Shown: positions 13,200-22,755 of the stretch, in pieces
How the letters are laid out: each line of letters begins with the position of its first letter
Position numbering within the stretch: the first letter of the stretch is position 1
Source of the DNA: Spirochaetota bacterium
GTDB lineage: Bacteria; Spirochaetota; UBA4802; JAGODF01
Assembly (NCBI GenBank): GCA_029974015.1
Contig: JARKUF010000021.1
Coordinates: 40,052-104,051, forward strand
DNA: 64,000 nucleotides
Direction: 5' to 3'
Program-made: the position numbers and the translations under genes
The notes under the pieces: model-generated
Told to the model about the DNA's origin: nothing
Databases searched by the model: none
What the model saw: only the letters and a program-made list of their open reading frames with translations

Positions 13200-14636
13200 T
13201 CATGCCGGAGCGCCTTCACCCCCGCCGCAGGGACCGCCCCTTTCGTCCTCATTCCTGTCCGGTGCGAGGGACGCGTATATCTCCCGTGCCTTCTCCACGA
13301 GCACATCCTGCCGGTTCATCGCTGGATCATCAAGCACAAGCTCCAGGAGCTGATTGAGGATCTTCCCTACTATTGGCCCGGGTGGTATGCAAAACTCGTC
13401 CATGATGATGTGGCCGTTGATGTCAAGGTCTTTCACGGTGATGGCGTTCTCGTCTTCAATCACCTTCTCTATGCGCTTGCGCAGTTCCCGAATCGGCGCC
13501 GGAAGGCCGCCCCGCATTCCATTTCCTTCCCGGTCCGCCCGCCTCAACTTGAAAAGGTCGTCCAGATTGTCGAGCCCCACCTTTCTCATGAAGCGCCGCA
13601 CGGCGCCATCGGTCCATTCATCAGTATAGTGAAACATGTGGTTTGCCACGAGGTTCACCACCCGGACGATCTCCTCGTTGGAAAATTTGAGTCTGCTCAT
13701 GAGGCGGCGCACCATGCGTGATCCCACCACCTCGTGGTTATAAAAGGTGTTCTCCCCTTCCCCGGCGGCGCGCCGCGTGGGCACCTTGCCTATATCGTGG
13801 AGAAGCGCAGCGAGCCTGATGAGCGGGTAGTCGCGCGGCGCCGCGTCGCAGGAGTAGATGCTGTGATAATAGATGTCGTAGAGGTGGTACTTGTTCTGGT
13901 CGAGTCCGTAGCACTGGTCAAGCTCCGGGAGGCATAGGGCCAGAAGCCCGGACTTGCGCATGTACTCCAGTCCCACCGAGGGTTTCACGGTTTCAAGAAG
14001 CTTCATCAGTTCGTCTTTCACGCGCTCCACGGAAACTCTGGCCGCCACATCGAGGGACTTTCCGATGGCCCCGAAGGTTTCATCCTCGATGGAAAAGCCC
14101 AGCTTCGCGGCAAAACGGCAGGCCCGGTAGGTCCTGAGGCCGTCCTCGCCAAAACGGTCCAGGGGGCCCCCGATGGTACGGATGATGCCGGCGCGGATAT
14201 CGGCAATACCCTCCACCAAATCGACAACGTGTCCGCGCCTCACGTCGTACGCCAGTCCGTTGATGGTGAAGTCGCGCCGTTTAACGTCCTCCTCCAGCGT
14301 CTCGGAAAAAGCGACGCTTTCGGGCCTGCGTCCGTCAAGGTACTTTCCGTCGGCGCGGTAGGTGGTCACCTCGTACGAATGGTCCCCCATCAGCACCGTC
14401 ACCGTGCCATGCTTAATTCCCGTGGGGACCGTGCGCCGGAAGAGCTTCATCACCCGTTCGGGGCGCGCGTTGGTGGCAAAGTCGAAATCGAAGACGGGAA
14501 GGTCCATTATAAGGTCGCGCACGGAACCGCCCACCATGTAGCACTCGAATCCGGCCTTCTCCATGGTCTCGGTCAGGCGGGCAATATCGCCCGCGTATGC
14601 GGGCGGAATGGTCAATTGTATTTCTGTAACTCTCAT
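13200..14636 (-). CDS. cca: CCA tRNA nucleotidyltransferase / poly(A) polymerase family with HD domain
   Basis: Class II nucleotidyltransferase that adds CCA (or poly(A)) to RNA 3' ends. The N-terminal head has GGSVRD and the catalytic DFDFAT. Then come FRRTVPTGIKHGTVTVL and RRDFTINGLAYD, and RFGEDGLRTYRACRFAAKLGF of the RNA-binding neck. A C-terminal HD domain carries LAALLHDIGK and HMFHYTDEW. The C-terminus is a Gly/Glu/Pro-rich tail. At 478 aa it is typical for HD-containing CCA-adding enzymes. Whether it adds CCA or A-tails cannot be read safely from sequence alone. A full dispersed-repeat copy lies just upstream of the start. Confidence 0.93.
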   Translation of the reverse strand: MRVTEIQLTIPPAYAGDIARLTETMEKAGFECYMVGGSVRDLIMDLPVFDFDFATNARPERVMKLFRRTVPTGIKHGTVTVLMGDHSYEVTTYRADGKYLDGRRPESVAFSETLEEDVKRRDFTINGLAYDVRRGHVVDLVEGIADIRAGIIRTIGGPLDRFGEDGLRTYRACRFAAKLGFSIEDETFGAIGKSLDVAARVSVERVKDELMKLLETVKPSVGLEYMRKSGLLALCLPELDQCYGLDQNKYHLYDIYYHSIYSCDAAPRDYPLIRLAALLHDIGKVPTRRAAGEGENTFYNHEVVGSRMVRRLMSRLKFSNEEIVRVVNLVANHMFHYTDEWTDGAVRRFMRKVGLDNLDDLFKLRRADREGNGMRGGLPAPIRELRKRIEKVIEDENAITVKDLDINGHIIMDEFCIPPGPIVGKILNQLLELVLDDPAMNRQDVLVEKAREIYASLAPDRNEDERGGPCGGGEGAPA

Positions 14637-14663
14637 AGTAAATACTCAAGGGCAGTCACAATA

Positions 14664-14784
14664 AGGAACCCCTAAAAATTAATTTTTTTAAGGTTCCCAT
14701 AAATTGTAACTACTGACATACTCAGGACTTGGGTTTTCCCCTCCGCCGAAGGCGGGCGGGAAAACCTAATTTTTAGAGGTTGCC
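14664..14784 (+). repeat. Two-hairpin dispersed repeat, near-consensus full copy
   Basis: This is the best preserved copy. The A hairpin is GGAACCCCTAAAAATT / AATTTTTTTAAGGTTCCC. The spacer ATAAATTGTAACTACTGACA continues with TACTCAGGACTTGG. The B hairpin is GTTTTCCCCTCCGCC-GAA-GGCGGGCGGGAAAAC, and the end box is CTAATTTTTAGAGGTTGCC. It lies between cca and an HD hydrolase gene. Confidence 0.9.
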
Positions 14785-14814
14785 AATAATCAGGTTTAAG
14801 GCAAACCGGCATTC

Positions 14815-15372
14815 CTACAGGCCTAATTCCGGGGCAATTTCCTTCATGGCCCCCATCGCAAGCTCCACGAAGGCGGGGAGTTCCATGCCGAACTTCCCGC
14901 ACTCCATTATTATATCGCGGTTTACGGTCCGAGCGAAGGCCTTCTCCTTCATGCGCTTTGTCACAGAAGAAGGTTTCACTCCGGCAAGCTTTTTGTCAGG
15001 GTAGACTAGGGCCGTGGCAATGATGAGCCCGGTGACCGTCTCCCCGGCAGCGAGGGCATGCTGCAGGCGGGTACTGCGTTTTCCCCCCGGATGGGCCTGT
15101 TCATTATGAAGGCGAATAGCGTCGATGATCTCATCGTCCAGGCCCTGCTCTGCTAATATTCGCGCGGCGTCCTTCGTATGGACGTTTAAGTCCGCATTCG
15201 TGAGCTCCACATCGATGTCGTGAAGAAGTCCGGCAATTCCCCATCGGTCCTCATCCTCGCCGAACTTCCGCGCGAGGGCGCGCATCACCGCCTCGGAGGC
15301 CAGGCAGTGCTTTATCATATTTTCGTTCTTCACGTACTCCCTAAGGAGCTCCATTGCCCGGGGGCGATCCAT
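14815..15372 (-). CDS. HD-domain phosphohydrolase (HDIG type)
   Basis: Metal-dependent HD-superfamily hydrolase of unknown substrate. Visible ligands are the N-terminal H in NMIKHCLASE, the HD pair in GIAGLLHDIDVE, and downstream histidines in DAIRLHNEQAHPGG. It resembles the small HDIG proteins annotated in many anaerobes. The ATG at 15372 overlaps the stop of the upstream secreted-protein gene in TGATG and has AGGGAGG 6 nt before it, so the two are translationally coupled. An ATG two codons earlier would sit directly on the ribosome-binding site. At 185 aa it is a single domain. Confidence 0.85.
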   Translation of the reverse strand: MDRPRAMELLREYVKNENMIKHCLASEAVMRALARKFGEDEDRWGIAGLLHDIDVELTNADLNVHTKDAARILAEQGLDDEIIDAIRLHNEQAHPGGKRSTRLQHALAAGETVTGLIIATALVYPDKKLAGVKPSSVTKRMKEKAFARTVNRDIIMECGKFGMELPAFVELAMGAMKEIAPELGL

Positions 15373-15764
15373 CACCATCCTCCCTTTTTTCCGTTCTCCT
15401 TTCTCGCGGCTTTCCTCAGCCGCAGTTTCAGGTTTTTCTTTTGTATCTCGTAGTGGACAATGGCGAAATCGTCGTTCACCGTAAACTTTTTCGCAATGCC
15501 GTCACGCACAGGGTCCACCGTGTCGTTGAAGATGTCGCGGGCGATGAACTGGGCGTTCATGAGGGCCGCCTCCTTCGCGGTCTCCCGCCGCTGAAGCCCC
15601 GACGTGCCGTCTTTCGGATATCCCTTGCAAACGATAAGATAGGCGTTGTACCCCCTGAAACCCTTGCGTATAACTATGCTGCCGCCCTCTGTTCCGTCCC
15701 CGGCAAAAAGCGACGCCCCCGCCGCCGCCATGCAAATTAGAAACGCAGCAAATGTCGTTTTCAT
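15372..15764 (-). CDS. Small secreted protein, paralogue of the 40-kb lipoproteins
   Basis: 130 aa with a cleavable-looking signal peptide (MKTTFAAFLICMAAAGASLFAG). The mature part contains RRETAKEAALMNAQFIARDI and ends IVHYEIQKKNLKLRLRK. The same two blocks occur in the lipoprotein at 40271-40720 (RRGTAKEAAIMMAQKTIIEK; CEVVYEVIARGLKKKV) and more weakly in the one at 39760-40197. The three therefore look like one family. No function can be assigned. Its stop overlaps the start of the HD hydrolase gene, so the two are co-transcribed. Confidence 0.75.
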   Translation of the reverse strand: MKTTFAAFLICMAAAGASLFAGDGTEGGSIVIRKGFRGYNAYLIVCKGYPKDGTSGLQRRETAKEAALMNAQFIARDIFNDTVDPVRDGIAKKFTVNDDFAIVHYEIQKKNLKLRLRKAARKENGKKGGW

Positions 15765-15865
15765 TTTTTACTCTCCACCAAAAATTCCGGCTTCACCGGG
15801 AAAAGCCCCGGTTTACAAACCCGCTCCGGCCCCGCGCCTCCATGTAACCGGCAATGGCCCGGCCA

Positions 15866-16345
15866 TTACATCTTCCCGACTTTTCCCAGTACATTTTTCA
15901 CCAAGACAAAACCCTTTACCCGGCTGTCGCTGGCGTTATCGCGGTTGTCCCCAAGAACGACAATCATGCCCGGCGGCACCTTCCCCTCGCAACGCGGAGA
16001 GGTGCCGTAGTATTCAGTTTTTTTCCCGTGAGTATAATACTCGGTCAGCTTATTGCCGTTCAGGTACACATCCCCTTCCCTTATTAAAAAAACGTCGCCC
16101 TCAACCGCAATACAGCGGTGTATAAACACCTTGTCCGCAGGTGCGATGGCCTCATAGACCCTGTACGCAACGATGTCGCCCCTTTGGGGCCGGAAGCCGG
16201 GGCCTCCGCTCACCCTGACAATCTCGCTTTGCATAATTGCAGGCTCCATACTGCCCCCCAGCATGGTATAAGTTTGTGAGCATGATGACAAAGCGCATAC
16301 AATGCCCGCGATTACGAGGATACCCATATACAAGGTTTTATTCAT
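15866..16345 (-). CDS. Signal peptidase I-like protein with Ser-His pair and lipobox
   Basis: S26-family peptidase, 159 aa. The nucleophile box GGSMEPAI has Ser32. Box C (RGDIVAYRV) and box E (GDNRDNASDSR) are those of bacterial LepB. In box D, where LepB has the general-base lysine (KRVIGLPGD), this protein has His76 (VFIHRCIAVEGD), as in the Ser-His signal peptidases of the endoplasmic-reticulum type. The N-terminus (YMGILVIAGIVCALSSC) reads as a lipoprotein signal with the invariant Cys22 rather than the usual LepB anchor. The start at 16345 follows GGAGAG. It could be a specialised peptidase or an inactive relative. No partner gene is evident. Confidence 0.8.
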   Translation of the reverse strand: MNKTLYMGILVIAGIVCALSSCSQTYTMLGGSMEPAIMQSEIVRVSGGPGFRPQRGDIVAYRVYEAIAPADKVFIHRCIAVEGDVFLIREGDVYLNGNKLTEYYTHGKKTEYYGTSPRCEGKVPPGMIVVLGDNRDNASDSRVKGFVLVKNVLGKVGKM

Positions 16346-16475
16346 ACTGCACTCTCCGTGAAACATTTGATCTTAAAGCCGCAATTGTTCCCACAAACAC
16401 AGCCTCAAGAGGAAAGGGGGAAGAGGAGCTCCCCGGGACCTGGAATCTGCGGCATCGACCCCGCCCGGAGAAGCC

Positions 16476-17351
16476 TCAATGCATCGTGTCCTCCCCATTG
16501 GGGTAGTAGTGGCGCCGGGCCCAGTCGAGCTTCTTTTTTTCGGCCGCCGTGAGGGAGCTCATTCCCTCGCGGGCGATCTTTTCCAGAAGGGTGTCGATGA
16601 TCTTCTTCGCCTCGGTCCGCCGTTCGATGTCGCGTTTTTTCTTTTCCAGCTTCCGCTTCCGGAACAGCTCATCGAAAAACCCGCGTTGCACTCCCGGTCG
16701 GGGCGCCGACGCCGCGGACCGCTTCTCCGCCGTGAAGAGAATGAACCCCGCGAGGATACCGCCGAGGTGGCCAATATGGCTTATGTTGCCCCTCGCCCCT
16801 GAGGCCATGTTGAGCGATCCGAAAAACTCGACAAGTCCGAAAAATATCAACAGATACTTCATCTTCACGGGAAGAACAAACCAAAACAGGACCTCGCGAT
16901 TGGGCCATGTGAGGCCGTAAGCTAAAAGAACTGCATAGAGGGCCCCCGAAGCCCCCAGAGTGGATGGACTAATTCCGTAACGATCATATAAAATGAAGTT
17001 CATTACGGCAATGCAGAGTCCGGCCCCGACGCCGCTTGCGAGGTAGTACCGGAGGAAGCGCCGCCCGCCCCAGAGCTGTTCCAGATCACCGGAGAACATC
17101 CAGAGGCCGAAGAGGTTCATGAAAACATGAAAAAACTCTGTATGGAGGAACATGTAGGTGAAGGGTTGCCATATCTTGAAATGGGCAAGCCCTTCATGGC
17201 TGAGGCCGAAGTTTTCTATCACCGCGGCAGGCAGCCCGGGGACGAAGAGGCCTGCAAACTTTATGACGAGGAACACGGCGCCGTTGACGATCATGATCCT
17301 CTTCACCATGGGCGTCAGGGGCCCCCCAATCCTAATATTCTGGCCGTACAT
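16476..17351 (-). CDS. Rhomboid-family intramembrane serine protease
   Basis: Six-helix membrane protease. Catalytic Ser lies in LGASGALYAVLLAYG and catalytic His in HIGHLGGILAGF. The HTEFFHVFMNLFGLWMF helix holds the conserved H-N residues of the oxyanion region. A C-terminal cytoplasmic tail of ~90 residues is charged and probably coiled (RKRKLEKKKRDIERRTEAKK). The start was placed at 17351 (MYGQNIRIGG) because GGAGA lies 8-9 nt upstream. A start at 17360 is possible. The much longer upstream extension is low-complexity and not credible. Substrate unknown. Confidence 0.92.
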   Translation of the reverse strand: MYGQNIRIGGPLTPMVKRIMIVNGAVFLVIKFAGLFVPGLPAAVIENFGLSHEGLAHFKIWQPFTYMFLHTEFFHVFMNLFGLWMFSGDLEQLWGGRRFLRYYLASGVGAGLCIAVMNFILYDRYGISPSTLGASGALYAVLLAYGLTWPNREVLFWFVLPVKMKYLLIFFGLVEFFGSLNMASGARGNISHIGHLGGILAGFILFTAEKRSAASAPRPGVQRGFFDELFRKRKLEKKKRDIERRTEAKKIIDTLLEKIAREGMSSLTAAEKKKLDWARRHYYPNGEDTMH

Positions 17352-17481
17352 ATCAGGCATTCTCCATAAACAGGCGCTCGCCGGAAACCTGGTCCGGCGA
17401 CGCCTCAGTGTACTTTTACCTGAAAGGGAAAAAAAGTCAACCACAGAGAGGTGTGTCCCGTCAAAATCCGGAAAAGGCCCG

Positions 17482-19074
17482 CTACTCGAACTCCTTTCTA
17501 ATGCGGTTGAACTCCGCCTCATTGTCAAGGAATATCTTGAAAAGGGCGGGGTCGTAGCGGTTCTCCTCCTCCCGCATAATATCAAGGGCCTCCTCATGGG
17601 TGTAGGGGTCCTTGTAGGGCCTCTTCGTTGTGAGGGCGTCATAGACGTCGCCTATGGCGACAATTCTCGCCGAGAGGGGAATGTCGGCCCCTCTCAGGCC
17701 CATGGGATATCCCAGGCCGTCCCACCGCTCGTGGTGGTACAGCGTAACGTCCATCGCCATTTTCAGGAACGAGTCCTCTCCCAGTTCTTCCGACGCGGTT
17801 TTCAGGGCATTGTACCCGATGGTGGTGTGTCCCTTTATGATCTCGAATTCCTCCGGGGTGAGGGGCCCGGGCTTCATGAGGATGTTGTCAGGTATCCCCA
17901 CTTTCCCGATGTCATGGAGGATGGAGGAATCGTAGAGGTCGCGAAGATACTGGTTGCTGATCTCGTCTTCATGGCCGGAGTATTTTAAAATCTGGGCGAT
18001 GAGCACGCTGTACTTCCGCATGCGGTCAAGATGTTCCCCTGTGTCGGCGTCACGGGTTTCCGCCAGCTTTGAAAGGGCGAAGATGGTGGTTTTTTGCGTC
18101 TTCAGCACCTCGAATGACCGGACTTTCACCAACTGTTCCAGCTTCTTCGTGTGCATCTCCAGCTCTGCCAAAAGCTCGGCGCGCTGGATGCTGAAAGAGA
18201 TATGCCCCCCCACGGATTTCAGGAAGAAGACATGTTCCTCCCGGAAAAAATCCGGCATCACCGACGCGAATAGCAAAAATCCCCGGGCGACATTATTAAT
18301 GATGAGGGGCAGCACCATGGACGAGCGCATTCCCTCCTCCACCAGGAGCCTGGCGCTCTTCGATTCCCTGTGCTCCCGCAGATACTGTTCGAGATCGCCG
18401 ATGAGGAGGAACTCCTTGTTCTTCGCCACACGGCTGAGGGAAGAATCCTCCAGGGAGAAGGAGTCGCCGGGGGCAAAGAGCGTCTGGCGGTCCGATTCAA
18501 CCATCTTTGTCACCACGCGGCCCGAAGGCTCGTCTATAAGCGCCAGGGCCAGGCGGTTGAAGGGGATGATGCGTCGCAGGGTAAAATTGAGGTTTTTGAA
18601 AATCTCGTCCAGCTCCATGCCGCGATTAAGCATGGATATAACGCTGTTGATCTGGGTGAGCTGTTCCACGAATGTGTTGCGTTCGTCATTGAGCTTCTTG
18701 ACGGCTATGGCCTTTTCCACGGAGTGCTGCAGAATGGCGAAGTCCATGATTGGCTTTGTGATAAAGTCAGAGGCGCCGGTCTTCAGAGCGTGGATGATAT
18801 CTTCGTCGGTGCTGAAGCCGGTGAGGACAAGCTTTGGAATTTCCGGGAAACGGTCCGACATAATCTGAAGCAGTGCCCGGCCGTCCATGTTGGGCATTTT
18901 TAAATCGGTGATGACAAGATCGTAGGCCCCCCTGTCCAGCTTGTCGATGGCCACACTCCCGTCCTGGGCGCTATCGACGATGTAACCCGCTCCGGAAAGA
19001 AAATTGATGAGGACCTGCCTTACACCCGGCTCATCATCAACCACCAGAACGCTGACTTTATTTTCCTTTGCCAA
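17482..19074 (-). CDS. Response regulator: REC + GAF-like + HD-GYP phosphodiesterase
   Basis: 530 aa, three domains. A receiver domain (1-120) has the acidic pair in LVVDDEPGV, the phospho-acceptor Asp in LVITDLKMPNMDG and K in FITKPI. A GAF-like sensor region spans about 150-310. A C-terminal HD-GYP domain (about 330-515) has HDIGKVGIPDNIL, HHERWDGLGYP and ARIVAIGDVYDALT. HD-GYP proteins degrade cyclic di-GMP. Here the GYP motif is intact (GLGYPMGL), so activity is expected. No cognate histidine kinase is adjacent. It would couple phosphorelay input to c-di-GMP level; a PilZ-like effector candidate lies at 35.6 kb. Confidence 0.93.
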   Translation of the reverse strand: MAKENKVSVLVVDDEPGVRQVLINFLSGAGYIVDSAQDGSVAIDKLDRGAYDLVITDLKMPNMDGRALLQIMSDRFPEIPKLVLTGFSTDEDIIHALKTGASDFITKPIMDFAILQHSVEKAIAVKKLNDERNTFVEQLTQINSVISMLNRGMELDEIFKNLNFTLRRIIPFNRLALALIDEPSGRVVTKMVESDRQTLFAPGDSFSLEDSSLSRVAKNKEFLLIGDLEQYLREHRESKSARLLVEEGMRSSMVLPLIINNVARGFLLFASVMPDFFREEHVFFLKSVGGHISFSIQRAELLAELEMHTKKLEQLVKVRSFEVLKTQKTTIFALSKLAETRDADTGEHLDRMRKYSVLIAQILKYSGHEDEISNQYLRDLYDSSILHDIGKVGIPDNILMKPGPLTPEEFEIIKGHTTIGYNALKTASEELGEDSFLKMAMDVTLYHHERWDGLGYPMGLRGADIPLSARIVAIGDVYDALTTKRPYKDPYTHEEALDIMREEENRYDPALFKIFLDNEAEFNRIRKEFE

Positions 19075-19271
19075 ATCCGTCCGCCTCCTCCCTCCCTTCT
19101 ATGGGAGGGCGGTATTATTTCAAGGGGAACGAGCTCCCCGGAGCCTCCGGGCACTGGATAATGAAGATAGAAAGAACGCCGTGGCGCAGTTTCCTTTTAA
19201 TCATCCACTGCTTCGAAATCAAAAAAAATATACCCACTGCCCCGGCTTGTTTCTAAAAAAAACTCGGGCCG

Positions 19272-20021
19272 TTACGGGCCATTGCGCCGATACCAATCGT
19301 ACAGTTCCTCGCCTATCCGAAGCCCCTTCTCTATGAACCCGGGCCCGTATTTTTTCCCCGTAAGGGTCCTGAAAGTGTCTTTAATCCTGATAACGCCCCT
19401 GATTCCCTTGTCATAGCGGGCCATCACCGCACCGACCCCCATGCCCATGCTCTCCGCCATGTTCCATATCGTCTCGACAAAATTATCGGGGCCCCAGCGG
19501 AATTTGTCCGAATCGTACAGTGAACCGGAACAGAGCATGAACTCCGGGTCTTCCACTGTCCTGGCGTCCTTGAATGCCTCGTGATTGCGTATGGAGAAAA
19601 GGGCCATCTCCAATGACCGTCCGTCCATTCGCCCCTTCATGAGCTCGCCAACTTCCCGGGCCGCCTTTTCAGGGTGGTCGCGCTCGTTCCGTCGAATATC
19701 GTGGAAGTACCCCGCAATGAGGGCGATATCGGCAAGCGCATCGCTTCCCGGGCCGAAACCGGTCTCGGCGTAGACTATGGCCCCCGCCTCGAGGGCCACG
19801 CTTTCCGCGTGGCTGAACCCGTGGCCAAGGGCGTCTCCCCTCTCCCGGACCACGCCGCGGGCGAAGGCCACGGCCGACGAGAGTCCGGCCCTTTCGCCGG
19901 ACCTTTCCAGCTCACGGGCCTTGTCCCGGTAAAAGGCCGGGTCCCCGAGGGCCTTCGATATTTCCCGGGCCTTCTCCCTCACAACTGCCAGGACAGCGCT
20001 TTCCTCACGGGAGAGCGTCAT
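19272..20021 (-). CDS. HD-domain hydrolase
   Basis: 249 aa metal-dependent hydrolase of the YedJ/PdeA-like HD group. [13 protein letters not shown] gives the first His and [20 protein letters not shown] the HD pair; [13 protein letters not shown] and [10 protein letters not shown] supply further ligands (LYDxDK is typical of this group). Its start overlaps the 3' end of hisG by 17 bp, so it is the third gene of hisI-hisG-HD. Why a hydrolase of this type travels with histidine genes is not known. The substrate is unassigned. Confidence 0.87.
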   Translation of the reverse strand: MTLSREESAVLAVVREKAREISKALGDPAFYRDKARELERSGERAGLSSAVAFARGVVRERGDALGHGFSHAESVALEAGAIVYAETGFGPGSDALADIALIAGYFHDIRRNERDHPEKAAREVGELMKGRMDGRSLEMALFSIRNHEAFKDARTVEDPEFMLCSGSLYDSDKFRWGPDNFVETIWNMAESMGMGVGAVMARYDKGIRGVIRIKDTFRTLTGKKYGPGFIEKGLRIGEELYDWYRRNGP

Positions 20022-20904
20022 TCCTCCCCACCACCTTGTTGAGCGGATATTCGATAATCCCGTCTGCGCCTTCGCTTATAAGCTCAGGTATAAGGTCCCG
20101 GGCCACAGATTCGTGGATCACCGTTTCCACGGAAAACCACTTAGTGTTGAACAGCTTCGACACCGTAGGTGAGGTGAGGGCCGGAAGGACTTTCACCACT
20201 TTTTCTATGTTCTCCTCGGGGACGTTCATCTTGAGCCCCACAAGCCTGTCGGCATTGAGGGCCCCCCGGAGAAGAAGGGCTATCTGCCGTATTTTGACTT
20301 TCTTCCATGAATCCGCGAGGCTTTTCTTGTTGGCGATGAGCTTCGTGTTGCTTTCAAGAAGCGTGTGGATTATTTTGAGCCCATGTGCCTTTATGGTGGA
20401 GCCCGTCTCGGTCACTTCCACAATCGCGTCCACGAGGCCCTCCACCACTTTCGCCTCCGTGGCCCCCCAGGAAAAATCGACTTTCACGGGAATATTCCTC
20501 TCGGCGAAATAGCGCCGGGTGAAATTCACAAGTTCCGTGGAAATGGACTTCCCGGCGCAGTCTTCCAGGGTCTTGATGGGGGAGTTCTCCGGGACCGCCA
20601 GGACCCATTTCGCCTTCCGGGTGCTGATCTTCGAGTACACAAGGTCGATCACCATCTCTACGTCGGCATTGCTCTCAAGGACCCAGTCCAGGCCCGTTAG
20701 CCCCACGTCAAGGACGCCGTTCTCCACATATCTCGTCATCTCCTGGGCCCTCACGAGGGTGCAGTATATCTCCTCATCATCCACGGAAGGAAAATAATTG
20801 CGGGAAGAAACCGTTATTTTCCAGCCCGCCTTTTGGAAGAGTTCAATTGTTGCGGATTCGAGACTGCCCTTGGGTATCCCTAATTTCAACACTTTCCTAT
20901 TCAT
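20005..20904 (-). CDS. hisG: ATP phosphoribosyltransferase, long form
   Basis: First enzyme of histidine synthesis: ATP plus PRPP gives phosphoribosyl-ATP. The N-terminus [22 protein letters not shown] and the segments [25 protein letters not shown] are HisG signatures. At 299 aa with a C-terminal regulatory domain ([24 protein letters not shown]) it is the long, HisZ-independent, histidine-inhibited form. It starts 2 bp after the hisI stop. Confidence 0.97.
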   Translation of the reverse strand: MNRKVLKLGIPKGSLESATIELFQKAGWKITVSSRNYFPSVDDEEIYCTLVRAQEMTRYVENGVLDVGLTGLDWVLESNADVEMVIDLVYSKISTRKAKWVLAVPENSPIKTLEDCAGKSISTELVNFTRRYFAERNIPVKVDFSWGATEAKVVEGLVDAIVEVTETGSTIKAHGLKIIHTLLESNTKLIANKKSLADSWKKVKIRQIALLLRGALNADRLVGLKMNVPEENIEKVVKVLPALTSPTVSKLFNTKWFSVETVIHESVARDLIPELISEGADGIIEYPLNKVVGRNDALP

Positions 20905-20906
20905 TC

Positions 20907-21293
20907 CTATTCATTCCCTTCACCGTACTTCTCCCTGGGATTGAAAACTTTCACGCAGTCAACCCGCTCTCCGTTTCCGTCAACGACACGGTAAAAACAG
21001 CTCCGGTATCCCGTATGGCAGGCCGCCCCTCCCACCTGGTTCACTTTTATCAGGATGCAGTCATTGTCGCAGTCCACGCGTATCTCCTTCACCTCCTGGA
21101 CATTACCGGAAGACTCCCCCTTTTTCCAAAGTTTGTTCCGGGACCTGCTCCAGTAGTGGACAATGCCGGTTTTAACCGTGAGCTCCCATGACTCCCTGTT
21201 CATAAAAGCCATCATGAGGACTTCGCCGGTGGAATATTCCTGGGCGATGGCCGGAATTAGCCCGCCCATTTTTTCAAAATCGAGTTGAATCAT
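20907..21293 (-). CDS. hisI: Phosphoribosyl-AMP cyclohydrolase
   Basis: Third step of histidine synthesis. Conserved blocks are [37 protein letters not shown], the metal-binding [11 protein letters not shown], and [15 protein letters not shown]. At 128 aa it is the stand-alone form without fused HisE. The ATG at 21293 is preceded by AAGGGAAAAAT. The upstream in-frame extension to 21347 has no homology-like content. It is the first gene of the hisI-hisG-HD operon; the other his genes are elsewhere. Confidence 0.97.
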   Translation of the reverse strand: MIQLDFEKMGGLIPAIAQEYSTGEVLMMAFMNRESWELTVKTGIVHYWSRSRNKLWKKGESSGNVQEVKEIRVDCDNDCILIKVNQVGGAACHTGYRSCFYRVVDGNGERVDCVKVFNPREKYGEGNE

Positions 21294-21408
21294 ATTTTTC
21301 CCTTCGCAACCATAGCTCCACTCCCGGACACATACGCAGGAAGGCAAAAACCGTCAATACAATTCCAGGACAATTCCATGCCGGTTCCGAGGGGCGGGCC
21401 CGCCGGGG

Positions 21409-22263
21409 TCATTCCTTTTTTCTGGAGAACGCCCTTACTGTGAACACCATGAAAGAAATGACCACGAGAAAGCTGAGTGCGATTGTCACGAAGTAAATCA
21501 GGTCAAGGCGCTTCGCGATGAGGACCCGCATCTCGGCGCCGGCGCGCAGGTCCCGGAGGAGCAACTCAATCTCTTTCCTGGTGAACTGGACCTCCCTTGT
21601 GGACATAACATGGACCAGCGAGTGATATAGGATCTTCACGTCCAGAAGCTTCTCGGTGATGTCCCGGGACTCCGCGTTTTTGTCAAGCAGGTAAGCTGCG
21701 TTCTTTTCTATGGCGCCAATGTCCGCCTCGATCTCCGCCATCGATTTCAGGACTTTTTCCACGTCCCCCGCCGGATGGCATGCGGTGCAGTCTTCCGCCT
21801 TAATAAAGGCCACCCTGGATTTTTGAATATTGTGGGAACCGTGGCAGGTAACGCACCCCGGCTTCCCGCTCTTTTTCAGCGCACCATAGTGGGGGCTTGT
21901 CCTGAACACCGCCATGGCGGGCCCGTGGCATCCGGCGCGGCCGCAGAGCTCAACCTCCCCGTCTTTGACGGCCTTTCCGACGAACGACAGCCTGGCGTCA
22001 TGGGCGGCATTCTTGTCCGCCATGTCGGGATTGCCGCCATGGCACAGGTTGCAGTTTTCGCCTTGACCGGCATGGACGCTCTTTTTCCATTCTGAAACGG
22101 CGATCCCTCCCCGGCCCTTCAGTCTCCCGTGGCACTCCACGCAGTAATCGGCCTTGCCCGCCCTCATCGCCGCGGGAAGCCCCTGCCCATACCCCGGCAT
22201 GGCCGGAAGGGCCATGGTGGCCAGAGCAATTGATATCGGAAATAGATGACGAGTCGCCGTCAT
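21409..22263 (-). CDS. Five-heme c-type cytochrome with C-terminal membrane anchor
   Basis: 284 aa. A signal peptide (about 1-27) is followed by five heme-attachment motifs: CVECH (41-45), CNLCH (71-75), CGRAGCH (107-113, a CX4CH spacing), CVTCH (137-141) and CTACH (159-163). A helical stretch then leads to a C-terminal transmembrane segment (YFVTIALSFLVVISFMVFTV). The hemes would lie outside the inner membrane. AAGGAG precedes the ATG, which is 12 bp after pgpA, so it appears to be the last gene of the lolA-rodZ-rimO-pgsA-pgpA operon. It could pass electrons between membrane quinones and a periplasmic enzyme such as FdhAB, but no partner is adjacent. Confidence 0.9.
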   Translation of the reverse strand: MTATRHLFPISIALATMALPAMPGYGQGLPAAMRAGKADYCVECHGRLKGRGGIAVSEWKKSVHAGQGENCNLCHGGNPDMADKNAAHDARLSFVGKAVKDGEVELCGRAGCHGPAMAVFRTSPHYGALKKSGKPGCVTCHGSHNIQKSRVAFIKAEDCTACHPAGDVEKVLKSMAEIEADIGAIEKNAAYLLDKNAESRDITEKLLDVKILYHSLVHVMSTREVQFTRKEIELLLRDLRAGAEMRVLIAKRLDLIYFVTIALSFLVVISFMVFTVRAFSRKKE

Positions 22264-22275
22264 GAAACATTCTCC

Positions 22276-22755
22276 TTACAAGACTTCAATTCCGAAAAAC
22301 CGCAGGACAAAAACCGCGGAAAGCATGAACACGTTAGTGTACAGGCCCGCAAGATAATCGTCAATCATAATCCCAAAGCCGCCTTTTTTTTCCTGGATCT
22401 TTCGAATAGGGGGCGGTTTGATCATGTCCATTGCGCGAAAAATGAAGAATGCGGCGAGTGCAATCTTCCAATTGAAGGGCCAGAAGAGCACCGATATCCA
22501 ATAGCCCATGACCTCGTCGAGGACCACCTGTTGCGGGTCCTTTTTCCCGAAGTATTCCTCACCGGCGTCCCCAAGTTTGATGGCGGGCCACACCAGAAGC
22601 GCCACGAGGCAAACATTGGCAATCCAGCCGTAAGGGCCGAGAATCCGGCACTCAAGGAAATAAAAGGCCATCCCCACAAGAGTCCCCGCGGTCCCCGGGG
22701 CGATGGGAAAATAACCCGCGTACAACGCGGTAAAGAATAATTCTTTCCACCACAT
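22276..22755 (-). CDS. pgpA: Phosphatidylglycerophosphatase A
   Basis: Membrane phosphatase removing phosphate from phosphatidylglycerophosphate. The family features are visible in 159 aa: YFPIAPGTAGTLVG near the N-terminus, VVLDEVMGYWISVLF, RAMDMIKPPPIRKIQ and GIMIDDYLAGLYTN. Its start overlaps the last base of pgsA, which makes its substrate, so the two consecutive steps are coupled. Confidence 0.95.
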   Translation of the reverse strand: MWWKELFFTALYAGYFPIAPGTAGTLVGMAFYFLECRILGPYGWIANVCLVALLVWPAIKLGDAGEEYFGKKDPQQVVLDEVMGYWISVLFWPFNWKIALAAFFIFRAMDMIKPPPIRKIQEKKGGFGIMIDDYLAGLYTNVFMLSAVFVLRFFGIEVL

